32,030 nucleotides of DNA, taken from positions 1 through 32,030 of IMG/VR virus record IMGVR_UViG_3300043775_001972; one strand, 5' to 3'. The position numbers were made by a program, and so were the translations under genes. Source of the stretch: a virus. This document shows, piece after piece, positions 23,450 through 31,189 of this stretch. The notes beneath the pieces were generated by a model that did no database searches, was not told where the DNA came from, and saw only the letters and a program-made list of their open reading frames with translations. Every line of letters begins with the position of its first letter. Within the stretch, counting starts at the first letter, position 1.

Positions 23450-23842
23450 TTATTTGCCCTCGACATAAGAGCGATATTCAGATAGTAATAAAGAAAAAGC
23501 TTCTTTACCTCTAGCTGATTTGAGGAAAAGTGGGATCCCTTTTAAAACAGTAGAATCACTTAACCAATTTAGGTCTTCTGCTGATAGAACAGAAGCCGCT
23601 AAATCATTGATTTCCTTTATCATCTTCTGATGTTCAGTTAAAGGAATTTCCGGCTCAGGTAATTTCGCCTGAGGTATATATTTTGCAATTTCTTGCTGAA
23701 CCATAAGTTGAATTTGGTCAGGAGTAATATTATTAATAAGAGGGTTGTTAGGCTGAAAATTATAACCGCCTAATTGCTGCTGTTTTAAAACATTAATTTT
23801 GGTTTGCAAATCATCTAACTGGGTTACGGCACTCGTATACAT
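23450..23842 (-). CDS. Small hypothetical protein, helical
   Basis: 130 residues, unrecognised. Residues 5-24 look like a short coiled coil (LDDLQTKINVLKQQQ), followed by a proline/asparagine-rich linker, a helix VQQEIAKYI, a proline-rich segment LPEPEIPLTEH, and two C-terminal helices (MIKEINDLAASVL and KEAFSLLLSEYRSYV). GAGAG precedes ATG and a CATAAATA promoter lies 23 bases upstream. Could be a small scaffold or virion accessory protein; no family signature is visible. Confidence 0.65.
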   Translation of the reverse strand: MYTSAVTQLDDLQTKINVLKQQQLGGYNFQPNNPLINNITPDQIQLMVQQEIAKYIPQAKLPEPEIPLTEHQKMIKEINDLAASVLSAEDLNWLSDSTVLKGIPLFLKSARGKEAFSLLLSEYRSYVEGK

Positions 23843-23865
23843 AATATTCTCTCATTCTCTGCATC

Positions 23866-23873
23866 TATTTATG
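23866..23873 (-). promoter_or_regulatory. Late promoter motif CATAAATA
   Basis: CATAAATAGATG on the minus strand, 23 bases before the ATG at 23842 and eight bases after the hairpin of the preceding unit. Confidence 0.6.
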
Positions 23874-23881
23874 GTTTTTAA

Positions 23882-23906
23882 AAGGAGTGAAGTAAATTCA
23901 CTCCTT
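23882..23906 (-). terminator. Terminator hairpin after the Ala/Asn-rich protein gene
   Basis: 10-bp perfect stem (23882-23891 with 23897-23906, 5-base loop; AAGGAGTGAA arms), followed on the minus strand by TT after the stem's own TT and then an A run, so the U tract is short. It stands 50 bases after the stop at 23957 and directly before the next promoter. A small AAACC/GGTTT hairpin with a T run (around 23921-23936) reads as a terminator for the plus strand only. Confidence 0.65.
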
Positions 23907-23956
23907 CCGTAGTAAGACTAAACCATATGGTTTTTTCTTAGGCTCAATTAAATCAA

Positions 23957-24919
23957 TTACACTTGAACACTGCGCTGAGTATTTGTCCCAGTATTGGTGT
24001 TTGTCAGTGTAATATTCGTTAAATTTGACAATTGAGCTAAAGCAGTAGATAAACCGCCAGCTAATGTAGTAAATTGTTGTTGTTGAGCTTGTAACTGCAT
24101 TGCATTAGAAATAGCCGTCGCATTACTGTTATTGTTGATAATAATATCACTTGTACTTCTAGCATGACGATTATCACCCAATAACTCAGCAACACGATTT
24201 TCAGCAACAACGATCTGACGATTTAAATCAGCTGTATTATATGCATTAATCAAATCACGAGTTTTTGAACCGTCATTGGTAATAGCTGTTTGTAATGCAT
24301 AAGCAGAAGTTAATGTAGCTACTTCATTCGCATGAGACGCTGCTAAATTAGCTAAATTATTGCGATTCATATTATCCGTGATCGCACCAAAACCAGCAGT
24401 TACATTATTAGCTAAACCATGCAAATCAGAATCAAGCATATTAATCGATTGATTAACTGCGTCAATAACTCCATTGCGTGAATTATTTACATTAGCCGTA
24501 ACGTCAGCTGCAGCTGCAGCAACAGTACTAGATAAGGTATTTTGACCTTGCAACATAGCGACAGTAGTATTTAAATTACCAGCAGCAATAGCAGCTTGAG
24601 TATCACCAGCACTTGTAGCAACATCATGACCAATTCTGTTAATATCTTGAATTGTGTTAACTAAACCATTAGAAGACATTGATTGATTCAATGCTTGTAA
24701 GATTTGAGTCGTACCTTGATTGTTTTGTGAAGCAGCTAAAGCTGCAGCGTCGGTACCATTACCAACTAAACGGGGAAGTAAAGAACCTAATAAAACAGCA
24801 CCAAGTGTGCCGCCACCGAACATACCATCTTGCGATGGCTGTGCTATAACTGTATCTACCATTTTCGTATCCTCTATCACTTCTACCTTCGGGGTAGAAT
24901 CGGTTGTTTCCCATGCCAT
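23957..24919 (-). CDS. Ala/Asn-rich virion-like protein
   Basis: 320 residues from the ATG at 24919 (AAGGAT ribosome site nine bases upstream). The frame could extend to a GTG at 24973, but those codons lie in a terminator hairpin, so they are not used. Residues 35-56 are a glycine/leucine-rich hydrophobic segment (TLGAVLLGSLLPRLVGNG), and residues 60-260 are long heptad-like helices rich in A, N, Q and T (NTVQD/NLNTTVAMLQGQ/TAGFGAITDNMNRN), compatible with a coiled coil. The C-terminus is Q/T/N-rich. I recall similar glycine-leucine plus long-helix proteins in other tailed phages, often annotated as structural or hypothetical; function unknown. Confidence 0.7.
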   Translation of the reverse strand: MAWETTDSTPKVEVIEDTKMVDTVIAQPSQDGMFGGGTLGAVLLGSLLPRLVGNGTDAAALAASQNNQGTTQILQALNQSMSSNGLVNTIQDINRIGHDVATSAGDTQAAIAAGNLNTTVAMLQGQNTLSSTVAAAAADVTANVNNSRNGVIDAVNQSINMLDSDLHGLANNVTAGFGAITDNMNRNNLANLAASHANEVATLTSAYALQTAITNDGSKTRDLINAYNTADLNRQIVVAENRVAELLGDNRHARSTSDIIINNNSNATAISNAMQLQAQQQQFTTLAGGLSTALAQLSNLTNITLTNTNTGTNTQRSVQV

Positions 24920-24946
24920 AAATTTTATCCTTATGTTAGGGGTATT

Positions 24947-24973
24947 AAAAAAGTGAATGAAATAATCACTCAC
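24947..24973 (-). terminator. Terminator hairpin after the Fn3/polyglycine gene, or 5' hairpin of the next mRNA
   Basis: 8-bp stem with one G-U pair (24953-24960 with 24966-24973, 5-base loop), then TTTTTT on the minus strand. It comes after the promoter element at 24978-24985, so it would be at the very start of the mRNA made from that promoter while also ending read-through from the upstream gene (stop 25012). Confidence 0.65.
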
Positions 24974-24977
24974 CTTT

Positions 24978-24985
24978 TATTTATA
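24978..24985 (-). promoter_or_regulatory. Late promoter motif TATAAATA
   Basis: Exact TATAAATA on the minus strand, 58 bases before the ATG at 24919 and 27 bases after the stop of the preceding gene. The expected start of transcription lies at the edge of the adjacent hairpin. Confidence 0.6.
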
Positions 24986-25011
24986 GTATTTAAATTTATT
25001 TGGTAAATGTA

Positions 25012-27342
25012 TTATCCGGCATTACCATATCTATTACCGGTAACAGCCCAGGATGCGTAACTACCATTTACTATATATGACCCAGGAGCCCCACCCGCAC
25101 CACCGGTAGCATAATATCCCTGAGAACCCTGAGTTCCATAACCACCCCAGCCCCCACCAGAACCACCGGCAGCACCACCAGAACCTTGACCACCAGCACC
25201 CCCACTATAATTATTTGAAGTTGTGCCACCTCGAGGAATACCAGCTCCAGAACCACCAGAACCACCACCCCCTCCGCCGCCACCACCAACTAAATTACCG
25301 TAATTGTAAATAGTAGTCGTATAGCCAGGTTGAATTATTAAAGCATTCCCGCCTCTACCACCAGCTCCACCATCACCAGGCTCAGGTGCATTTAATCCAG
25401 CCCCACCAACACCACCACCACCCCCAGCTCCACCAATAGTACTATAGTTATATAAAGTAACATTTTTATTGCATGCAATATATAATGCCGGACCACCATC
25501 ATAACCACTTCTTCTCCACCAACCAGAATCATAATAATATGCATAATCAGCGTAAATACCGCGGATCTCACTATTTACATTAATCGTAATAGTCGAACTG
25601 GCATGTAATCCAGTTAACTGAATCATTAATGTATACGTGGAATAATTTGAATTTGTGTTATAGGTTGATGAAGTATTATAATACTGTGATGTACAAGTAC
25701 CCGTTATATTAATGGTGACTTCTGCTGGTTTAGCTTGATTTGCTAATGACCAACCTTGATTTGCAGCCCAAGTACTATTTATTACTAATGGAACCGACGT
25801 CCCAGTAATATTTAATGCGACAGCCGCTTTTGGAATAGTAACACTTACTGAATTAGAATAAACTGAACCGTAAGCATTAGTTGCTCTTACATAAAAGGTA
25901 TATGAACTATCCGGCTCTAATATCGTTGTTCCGTATTGATATAATATAGTAGATCCGGATGTGGTTACGCCAGAAACTTGACCGCCAGTACTCCAAACCG
26001 TATATGTATAACCAGAATTTGTATCCCAATTTAAAACAAATGATTGGGTAGTTGAACTATTAATTGATGTTGCATAAGCTATTGGCGGAACAGGCGGAGC
26101 ACCGACCGGTTTGATACTTAAACTAGTATTACTAACAAGACTATTACCAATCGCATTAGTCGCAAGCATAGTAAACGTATATGATGTATTATTGGTTAAT
26201 CCGGTTACTGTAATTGGTGAGGTCGTACCATTAGCTATTTGACCACCGGAACTAGTTACCCGATAATTAGAAATAATACTACCGCCATTTATCGGGATTC
26301 TAAAGAATACGTTAATCTGAGAATCGCCCGCAGTCACAGACGTAATAACCGGTGTACTAGGTATAGTTGCTGGAACAACAAAGCTACTAACATTACTTTT
26401 ATCACTTATACCAATAGAATTAGCAGCAGTCATAGTAAAAGTATAGGTCACCCCATTTATTAATCCAGTAACTATAATAGGTGATGATAACCCACTTGCA
26501 GTTTTTCCACTAGGTGATGAAGTAATTGTGTATGTGCAAGCAGATCCACCTAAATCGGCTGACGGATTGAAGTAAATCGTAGCTTGAGTATTACCAAAAA
26601 CCGCAGATGTTATAGTCGGACTTGATGGCTTACCCGGTAAAGTTGGAATTACACTATTACTTGGTAAACTAGGCGCACTAGAACCTTGGGTATTGATAGC
26701 AATAACTCTAAATGTATATGATTTTCCAGGAACTAAACCGTATATTGGTATTGAAGTGGTAGTACCAGTATTAACTAATCCATCTGGTGACGATATTACC
26801 CGATAGCTACTAATAGCAGAACTACCAATACTAGAAGGAGTAGTAAATGTTATTAGTGCATAACCACCACCAACACTCGCTGATACATTAGTTGGTTTAC
26901 TCGGAATCGTAGTTCCTAATGTATTAGTTGGTGTAATTGGATATGGAGTCGATTTTAAAGTACTACCGAAAGAATTAGTAGCAGCAACACTTATATAATA
27001 GATTTGATCGTTAGTTAATCCGTATATAGTAATTGGAGATGTAGCAGCAGTCGACGTTATATTACCCGGATTCGCAGTAGCGATATAACCAATTACTGCA
27101 TCTCCACCATTATCCTGAGGTGCAGTAAATGCAATAGTAGCCACCTCATTTCCCGCCGTTACTGAACTTACGGGCGGATCCAATGGTTCTGATATACCTT
27201 TACCTTTAGGCCAAGCATTTAACTGTTTTTGTCGAGCTTGCTGAACTAAATTCCATATACCACTAGCTGAGCCAGTATATGTAGTCCCAGATGTCGTTAT
27301 TTTAGTAGCGGATATTATCCCACCGAAGTATCGATTACTCAT
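25012..27342 (-). CDS. Multi-Fn3 tail fibre/adhesin with polyglycine-rich C-terminal domain
   Basis: 776 residues. Residues 1-48 resemble fibre N-termini in which a GIWNLVQQARQ segment is followed by NAWP. Five fibronectin III domains follow (about 55-138, 147-235, 237-325, 328-412, 415-504), each with the SYTFxVxAxNxxG strand, for example TSYTFTMLATNAIGN. Residues 510-635 are a beta-rich region with tyrosines and WW. Residues 637-776 are glycine-rich, with runs such as VGGGGGGGGGSGG and GGAGGAPG, separated by aromatic residues, like the polyglycine helix bundle of T-even gp38-type adhesins. It is probably a receptor-binding virion protein. AGG precedes ATG; only a degenerate TATAAAATA promoter is seen upstream. 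A terminator follows. Confidence 0.75.
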   Translation of the reverse strand: MSNRYFGGIISATKITTSGTTYTGSASGIWNLVQQARQKQLNAWPKGKGISEPLDPPVSSVTAGNEVATIAFTAPQDNGGDAVIGYIATANPGNITSTAATSPITIYGLTNDQIYYISVAATNSFGSTLKSTPYPITPTNTLGTTIPSKPTNVSASVGGGYALITFTTPSSIGSSAISSYRVISSPDGLVNTGTTTSIPIYGLVPGKSYTFRVIAINTQGSSAPSLPSNSVIPTLPGKPSSPTITSAVFGNTQATIYFNPSADLGGSACTYTITSSPSGKTASGLSSPIIVTGLINGVTYTFTMTAANSIGISDKSNVSSFVVPATIPSTPVITSVTAGDSQINVFFRIPINGGSIISNYRVTSSGGQIANGTTSPITVTGLTNNTSYTFTMLATNAIGNSLVSNTSLSIKPVGAPPVPPIAYATSINSSTTQSFVLNWDTNSGYTYTVWSTGGQVSGVTTSGSTILYQYGTTILEPDSSYTFYVRATNAYGSVYSNSVSVTIPKAAVALNITGTSVPLVINSTWAANQGWSLANQAKPAEVTINITGTCTSQYYNTSSTYNTNSNYSTYTLMIQLTGLHASSTITINVNSEIRGIYADYAYYYDSGWWRRSGYDGGPALYIACNKNVTLYNYSTIGGAGGGGGVGGAGLNAPEPGDGGAGGRGGNALIIQPGYTTTIYNYGNLVGGGGGGGGGSGGSGAGIPRGGTTSNNYSGGAGGQGSGGAAGGSGGGWGGYGTQGSQGYYATGGAGGAPGSYIVNGSYASWAVTGNRYGNAG

Positions 27343-27388
27343 ATAAACCTATATAATTTACATATATGAAATATCACTTATTAAATGT

Positions 27389-27397
27389 TATTTTATA
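27389..27397 (-). promoter_or_regulatory. Degenerate late promoter (TATAAAATA)
   Basis: TATAAAATA on the minus strand, 46 bases before the ATG at 27342. It differs from NATAAATA by one additional A. There is no better candidate in the 27343-27449 gap after the terminator. Confidence 0.35.
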
Positions 27398-27403
27398 TAT
27401 GGC

Positions 27404-27434
27404 AAAAAATAACCCGAGTTAAAACCCGGGTTAT
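27404..27434 (-). terminator. Rho-independent terminator after the 64-aa gene
   Basis: 8-bp stem ATAACCCG/CGGGTTAT (27409-27416 with 27427-27434) with a 10-base loop, followed on the minus strand by TTTTTT. It lies 15 bases after the stop at 27450. Confidence 0.9.
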
Positions 27435-27449
27435 CTCTATTTAAATCTA

Positions 27450-27644
27450 TTAGAATGTTATTGATCCAGGGATCAATAATTTACTAGATAATTTATCAAT
27501 AGGTTCGCTTGTTCCTACGATAGTTTTACCTTCGAGTTCTGACGTATAGTGCGCTATTTTTATCTTAGCTAACTCAGTCGACGTAACATCAGCATAGATG
27601 TAACTTGCACTCGGGAGCAATTCAATTGCATCAATATATCTCAT
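27450..27644 (-). CDS. Small hypothetical protein
   Basis: 64 residues, unrecognised. It is mixed in character (SASYIYADVTSTELAKIKIAHYTSELEG), without cysteines or a membrane segment. GGAG lies eight bases before ATG, and the gene starts three bases after the stop of the upstream gene, so it is translated with the two genes before it. The strong terminator behind it makes it the last gene of the operon from 30112. Possible small fibre-tip or chaperone-like partner of the larger proteins, but this is only position-based. Confidence 0.6.
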   Translation of the reverse strand: MRYIDAIELLPSASYIYADVTSTELAKIKIAHYTSELEGKTIVGTSEPIDKLSSKLLIPGSITF

Positions 27645-27647
27645 TAT

Positions 27648-28073
27648 TTAACTCCAAAATTGAATTATTTGTTCTATTTGTACGTTTGGTCTAGCTGCAT
27701 CAAGCCATTTAATTACTTGAATACCAGACGTTTTTGGTAATAAAAAGCCAGTAGTTATAGTTTTTTCGGATATTGTTGCTCGAGGAACCCCGACCAGCGG
27801 CATAGATTTAATACCGTTAGTACCTTTCGGATTCCATAACATGATACCACTTAAACTAGACTCTACTTTTCTTGATTTACCGACCATAGGTACTTTAAAA
27901 CCGGTCGTCACCAAGAGTGTCGGTTTACCGACACTCTTGGTGCTAGAAAATTTCGGTAATAGAACGCTAGTGATTTTAGTTAATCTGGAAATTGTTTGAT
28001 CCGTTTTACCAATTCTCGGTAAAACAAACCCACTAATTACCAGCGATACTCTAGTGTTCATATTAGCTATCAT
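27648..28073 (-). CDS. Small internally repetitive protein
   Basis: 141 residues. Its sequence is built from about five units of 19-28 residues with the consensus [TS]-[TS]-G-F-x-[LV]-P-x-x-G-K: ISGFVLPRIGK (13-23), TSVLLPKFSS (35-44), TTGFKVPMVGK (56-66), SMPLVGVP (90-97) and TTGFLLPKTSG (107-117). The remaining residues are short basic or serine-rich loops. ATG overlaps the previous stop as ATGA; an inner ATG at 28061 is a possible alternative. A 34-bp near-palindrome lies inside the gene (residues 44-55) without disrupting the frame. Position directly behind a large putative tail protein suggests a partner or tip protein; no known family is recognised. Confidence 0.6.
   Translation of the reverse strand: MIANMNTRVSLVISGFVLPRIGKTDQTISRLTKITSVLLPKFSSTKSVGKPTLLVTTGFKVPMVGKSRKVESSLSGIMLWNPKGTNGIKSMPLVGVPRATISEKTITTGFLLPKTSGIQVIKWLDAARPNVQIEQIIQFWS
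27909..27942. repeat. 16-bp perfect inverted repeat inside a coding sequence
   Basis: Arms 27909-27924 and 27927-27942 are exactly reverse complementary, 16 bp each, with only two bases (TT) between. The arms contain CCAAGAGTGTCGG and are richer in G+C than the surroundings. On the minus strand they encode residues 44-55 of the 141-residue protein in frame. No T run follows on either strand. Confidence 0.95.
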
Positions 28074-30112
28074 ATCGGCAATAAGGTCTGACCAACAGTT
28101 ACTGAAGATTGGACGTTATTACCATTAATACCGGAAAATACACGTAAACCAGAATCATATATACCAACCATACGCGCCCCATCCCAATACATAGCCGCCA
28201 TAGAAGAAACGCCACTAATATTACCAGTGGTACTATACATATCACCAGTTTGAATTGGAGTAATAGGAGTCCAAGTAGTTGTCGCCGAATTGGTTCCTAA
28301 ATTCGTCATATATCCATATGCCGTCGTAGTATTCGATCTACCCATAGACATAATAGTACCCGAAATCTTAATCATCGACGGTTTATAAAAATTCACCGTC
28401 ATGGCAGGGTTAGTTCCAACTGTTAAGTTAGTACTAACTAACGCTAGAGTTAATGGGTGATAGGTATACATATACGTCGCCCCACTAGTAAGATGAGTAA
28501 TTACCAACATAGTATATTCATTAATCATCATAATACCAGCATTAGTCGATACTGAAAAATTATTTAATTGATATATTGGTGATGCTGGCGTAGCGGCGAG
28601 AATTTTACAAACTTTAAAGTTCGCGGCAGTAGCAACAGGAGCGACTAAATGCGCATTACCCGCCATATCCATAGTAATACATGAGATACGAACCGATTCG
28701 TTAAATGTCGCTAAAGTAATACTACCATTAGATGAATCAACCGCAAAAGTAGTTCTTAAAACTCTCCAAATAATAGGTGTAGCTGAAGATGTATACTGAG
28801 CGCAAACTAAATGAGTAGCATTAATATCGAATGCGTAAATACCACCAGCCCCGACTGATAAATCAGTAGTCGTATCATCTCTAGTATCAATACGAGTTAA
28901 TCCAGCAGATGATGAAGCATAAACATAACGTTCACCATCATATTTAACATCATAATATTGTCTATCTGTTTTTATATTAACATACACGCCAGTTAAAATA
29001 TTTACTTTCGTAAGATTATTACCTTGATCACCTGCGGTTATATAATAACTAGAACCAGTAGATGTAAAATATTGAGGTCTAAAACCAACTGGGTATGCAC
29101 TCATTACTAAATTAGTATTAGTAAACCAAGCCGATGTTTGATTTTGGCAAGGTTTATAATGATTATTTAAAATCCAATGATCAGTTAATGTTCCCGACGG
29201 TGAGTAATTACCATCACTATTCACATTTACTTGAATTTTATTCATATTATTGCCGGCCGGACTAATTACTTTAAGTCCGTATATTTGACCATAATTCGAA
29301 ACATAAGAACTAGTAAATTCAAATGATGGTTTTAATGGCATCACTAAACGTTTAGAAGTATCCCAGCTATTAGAAACGTATTTATTAACTTGGTTTCCGA
29401 TATAATAGATAAATGCTGCGGCGGTGGTAGATAAAACATTTGGGTATTGTGCAACCCCATAATCGCAAGCAATAGTTCTAGATGCTGCAAAACCAGTTGC
29501 GCCAGCTCTTGTGCGAGGAATTGATATTAACGTATTACCACCACCTTGGATCGGAACTGCACCTAATGATGTAGCACCTAACATCCATAAACTAGACGAA
29601 ATCCACCCCCAACATGGAAATCCACCAGTATCAGCAACATCTTCGCGTTCCATTTCAAAAACGCCGGCCCAACAAGTTGGTTCATTCGCCATATAAGAAT
29701 GAGCAGCTAACCAACGAGGATTGATGAATAATAATAAATCAGTTGCATCTAGACGATAAGGAATTGGTGAACTATCATAGTAAGTCCATGCTTCATTTTG
29801 TGGGATATGATTTATAATATCCCAAAGTTCGCACGTACTTATATTAAGTTCGCAACTGATAGTATTCCAACGGAAAATAGCATTTTTATAAGTAGTTCCG
29901 TCTTTATTTAAGGCGCGAAAAACTTGAGTGTAGATAATGCCACTGGTAAACGTATCATATACTGTCCATCCAGTAGTAGCTACTGGAGCTACACCAGTAA
30001 CTGCATCAGCAACCGCTTGAGCTAGCTCCGTAAATGTACTATAGACACCACCGGAATTAGTCGTGGTAATCTGTACTGTATCTGCGCCGGGCGCGGAAAT
30101 TATTAAAGCCAT
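28070..30112 (-). CDS. Large putative tail-fibre/virion protein with beta-propeller-like C-terminal half
   Basis: 680 residues. The N-terminal half is aromatic-rich: RWNTISCELNISTCELWDII, NEAWTYYDSS, LDATDLLLFINPRWLAAH, CWAGVFEMERED and GFPCWGWISSSLW. I have an impression of similar virion proteins in large phages but cannot name the family. From about residue 370, repeated units of about 45 residues alternate a short DG/NG turn with hydrophobic strands (YYDVKYDGERYVYASSSAG, GIYAFDINATHLVCAQY, ISCITMDMAGNAHLVAPV, MINEYTMLVITHL, AMYWDGARMVGIYDSG), as in a propeller. First gene of a three-gene operon with two small proteins. RBS GGAG, late promoter 55 bases upstream. A binding role is inferred. 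Confidence 0.6.
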   Translation of the reverse strand: MALIISAPGADTVQITTTNSGGVYSTFTELAQAVADAVTGVAPVATTGWTVYDTFTSGIIYTQVFRALNKDGTTYKNAIFRWNTISCELNISTCELWDIINHIPQNEAWTYYDSSPIPYRLDATDLLLFINPRWLAAHSYMANEPTCWAGVFEMEREDVADTGGFPCWGWISSSLWMLGATSLGAVPIQGGGNTLISIPRTRAGATGFAASRTIACDYGVAQYPNVLSTTAAAFIYYIGNQVNKYVSNSWDTSKRLVMPLKPSFEFTSSYVSNYGQIYGLKVISPAGNNMNKIQVNVNSDGNYSPSGTLTDHWILNNHYKPCQNQTSAWFTNTNLVMSAYPVGFRPQYFTSTGSSYYITAGDQGNNLTKVNILTGVYVNIKTDRQYYDVKYDGERYVYASSSAGLTRIDTRDDTTTDLSVGAGGIYAFDINATHLVCAQYTSSATPIIWRVLRTTFAVDSSNGSITLATFNESVRISCITMDMAGNAHLVAPVATAANFKVCKILAATPASPIYQLNNFSVSTNAGIMMINEYTMLVITHLTSGATYMYTYHPLTLALVSTNLTVGTNPAMTVNFYKPSMIKISGTIMSMGRSNTTTAYGYMTNLGTNSATTTWTPITPIQTGDMYSTTGNISGVSSMAAMYWDGARMVGIYDSGLRVFSGINGNNVQSSVTVGQTLLPI

Positions 30113-30167
30113 TTATAAACTCCAATGATTAAATTATTTTATACTTTTTACTGTATATTGAGTTTAG

Positions 30168-30175
30168 TATTTATC
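30168..30175 (-). promoter_or_regulatory. Late promoter motif GATAAATA
   Basis: TATAGATAAATACT on the minus strand, 55 bases before the ATG at 30112. The same 14 bases recur at 31726-31739, upstream of the fibre gene at 31686. Confidence 0.65.
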
Positions 30176-30188
30176 TATAATCAATATT

Positions 30189-30210
30189 GCCCGATAAAAT
30201 TTTATTAGGC
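30189..30210 (-). terminator. Possible terminator hairpin after the collagen-like gene
   Basis: GCCCGATAAAA pairs with TTTTATTAGGC with one mismatch and one G-U, lying 62 bases after the stop at 30272 and before the next promoter. Without a T run on the minus strand the call is weak. The rest of 30113-30271 is A/T-rich without a gene. Confidence 0.35.
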
Positions 30211-30271
30211 TTATTATCATCGCTATAAACATTTACATTAGATAATAATTAATTTAATAATATAGTAGCTT

Positions 30272-31189
30272 TTAAGTATATTCTAAAACTACCGATAAAT
30301 TCCTACCATCAACAGCCGCAGTGATATTCGCAGTAATATAATCCGATTCGTTAATTACTGTATTTAAATCTGTTAATGTGATTGATCGATATTGATTGTC
30401 ATCTATATTTAAACTCAAGATAACAACACCATTTAATAAAATATCAACAAATATTGATGAAATCGATTTTGAACCTACGGTTAAATGAACTTGTCTTAAT
30501 GTAATTACTCGACTCGGATACCATCTAGAAGAACCAATTATAGGAGTAATTGGGCCGATAAAATTTAGTCTAGATGCAGTTAATGTAATATTATCATGCG
30601 GAAAATATTCAATAACTAAATTTAAATTCGAAGCAACGCCATCAGCCGAAACAATATCTAATGTTAGATAATCATTAATACCTAATGCATAAGTTAAATT
30701 TGAATAGTTTTGTGATTTATATTGATTTGGTAAAATAACCATAGTTTGCAATAACGCACCATTTCGACGAACAACTAATTCAATTTTGGTAGTAGACGGC
30801 TTACCGACATTAGCTGATAAACCAATGATAGATACTGTTTTCATTGGATACCAACGACTAGTACTAACTAATGGTTTTATAGATCCGATTATATTTAGTC
30901 TACTGGATGCACTTACTGTACCGCCCATAGGACCCATAGGACCAGGCATACCATCAATACCATCAACACCATCAACACCATCTCTACCCGCAGCCCCATT
31001 TTGGCCATTTTGGCCATTCGCACCATTCGCACCAATAGAATAAGATAAGTCATTCCAATGTTGAACGCCATTTCCTACTTTACATTTACTGGTATCTAAC
31101 TCTACACATAATTCACCTTCAGCTAATACTGGATTAGCCGTAGCCCATTCTAGTGCGGTACCTCTGCGTAATTGTATAATACTTGCCAT
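30272..31189 (-). CDS. Collagen-like tail fibre with duplicated C-terminal domain
   Basis: 305 residues. Residues 1-50 (ASIIQLRRGTALEWATANP, LAEGELCVELDT, KVGNGVQHWNDL) match the N-terminal unit found in many tail fibres and tropism determinants. Residues 53-88 form 12 uninterrupted Gly-X-Y triplets (for example GRDGVDGVDGIDG), a collagen-like triple-helix stalk. Residues 93-195 and 203-304 are two copies of one domain: SSRLNIIGSIKPLVSTSRWYP against ASRLNFIGPITPIIGSSRWYP, then LPNQYKS against IDDNQYRS. It would be a trimeric fibre with a collagen stalk and two stacked head domains. ATG shares one base with the preceding stop. Target unknown. Confidence 0.8.
   Translation of the reverse strand: MASIIQLRRGTALEWATANPVLAEGELCVELDTSKCKVGNGVQHWNDLSYSIGANGANGQNGQNGAAGRDGVDGVDGIDGMPGPMGPMGGTVSASSRLNIIGSIKPLVSTSRWYPMKTVSIIGLSANVGKPSTTKIELVVRRNGALLQTMVILPNQYKSQNYSNLTYALGINDYLTLDIVSADGVASNLNLVIEYFPHDNITLTASRLNFIGPITPIIGSSRWYPSRVITLRQVHLTVGSKSISSIFVDILLNGVVILSLNIDDNQYRSITLTDLNTVINESDYITANITAAVDGRNLSVVLEYT

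Noticed and set aside
24920-24973. N-terminal extension (GTG start) of the Ala/Asn-rich protein
   Set aside because: The extra 18 codons are a hairpin with T run, and the ATG at 24919 has a good ribosome site.
25071-25289. 72-residue valine-rich frame in the glycine-rich end of the Fn3 gene
   Set aside because: Frame-shifted reading of GGN codons gives V/L-rich sequence; typical artefact.
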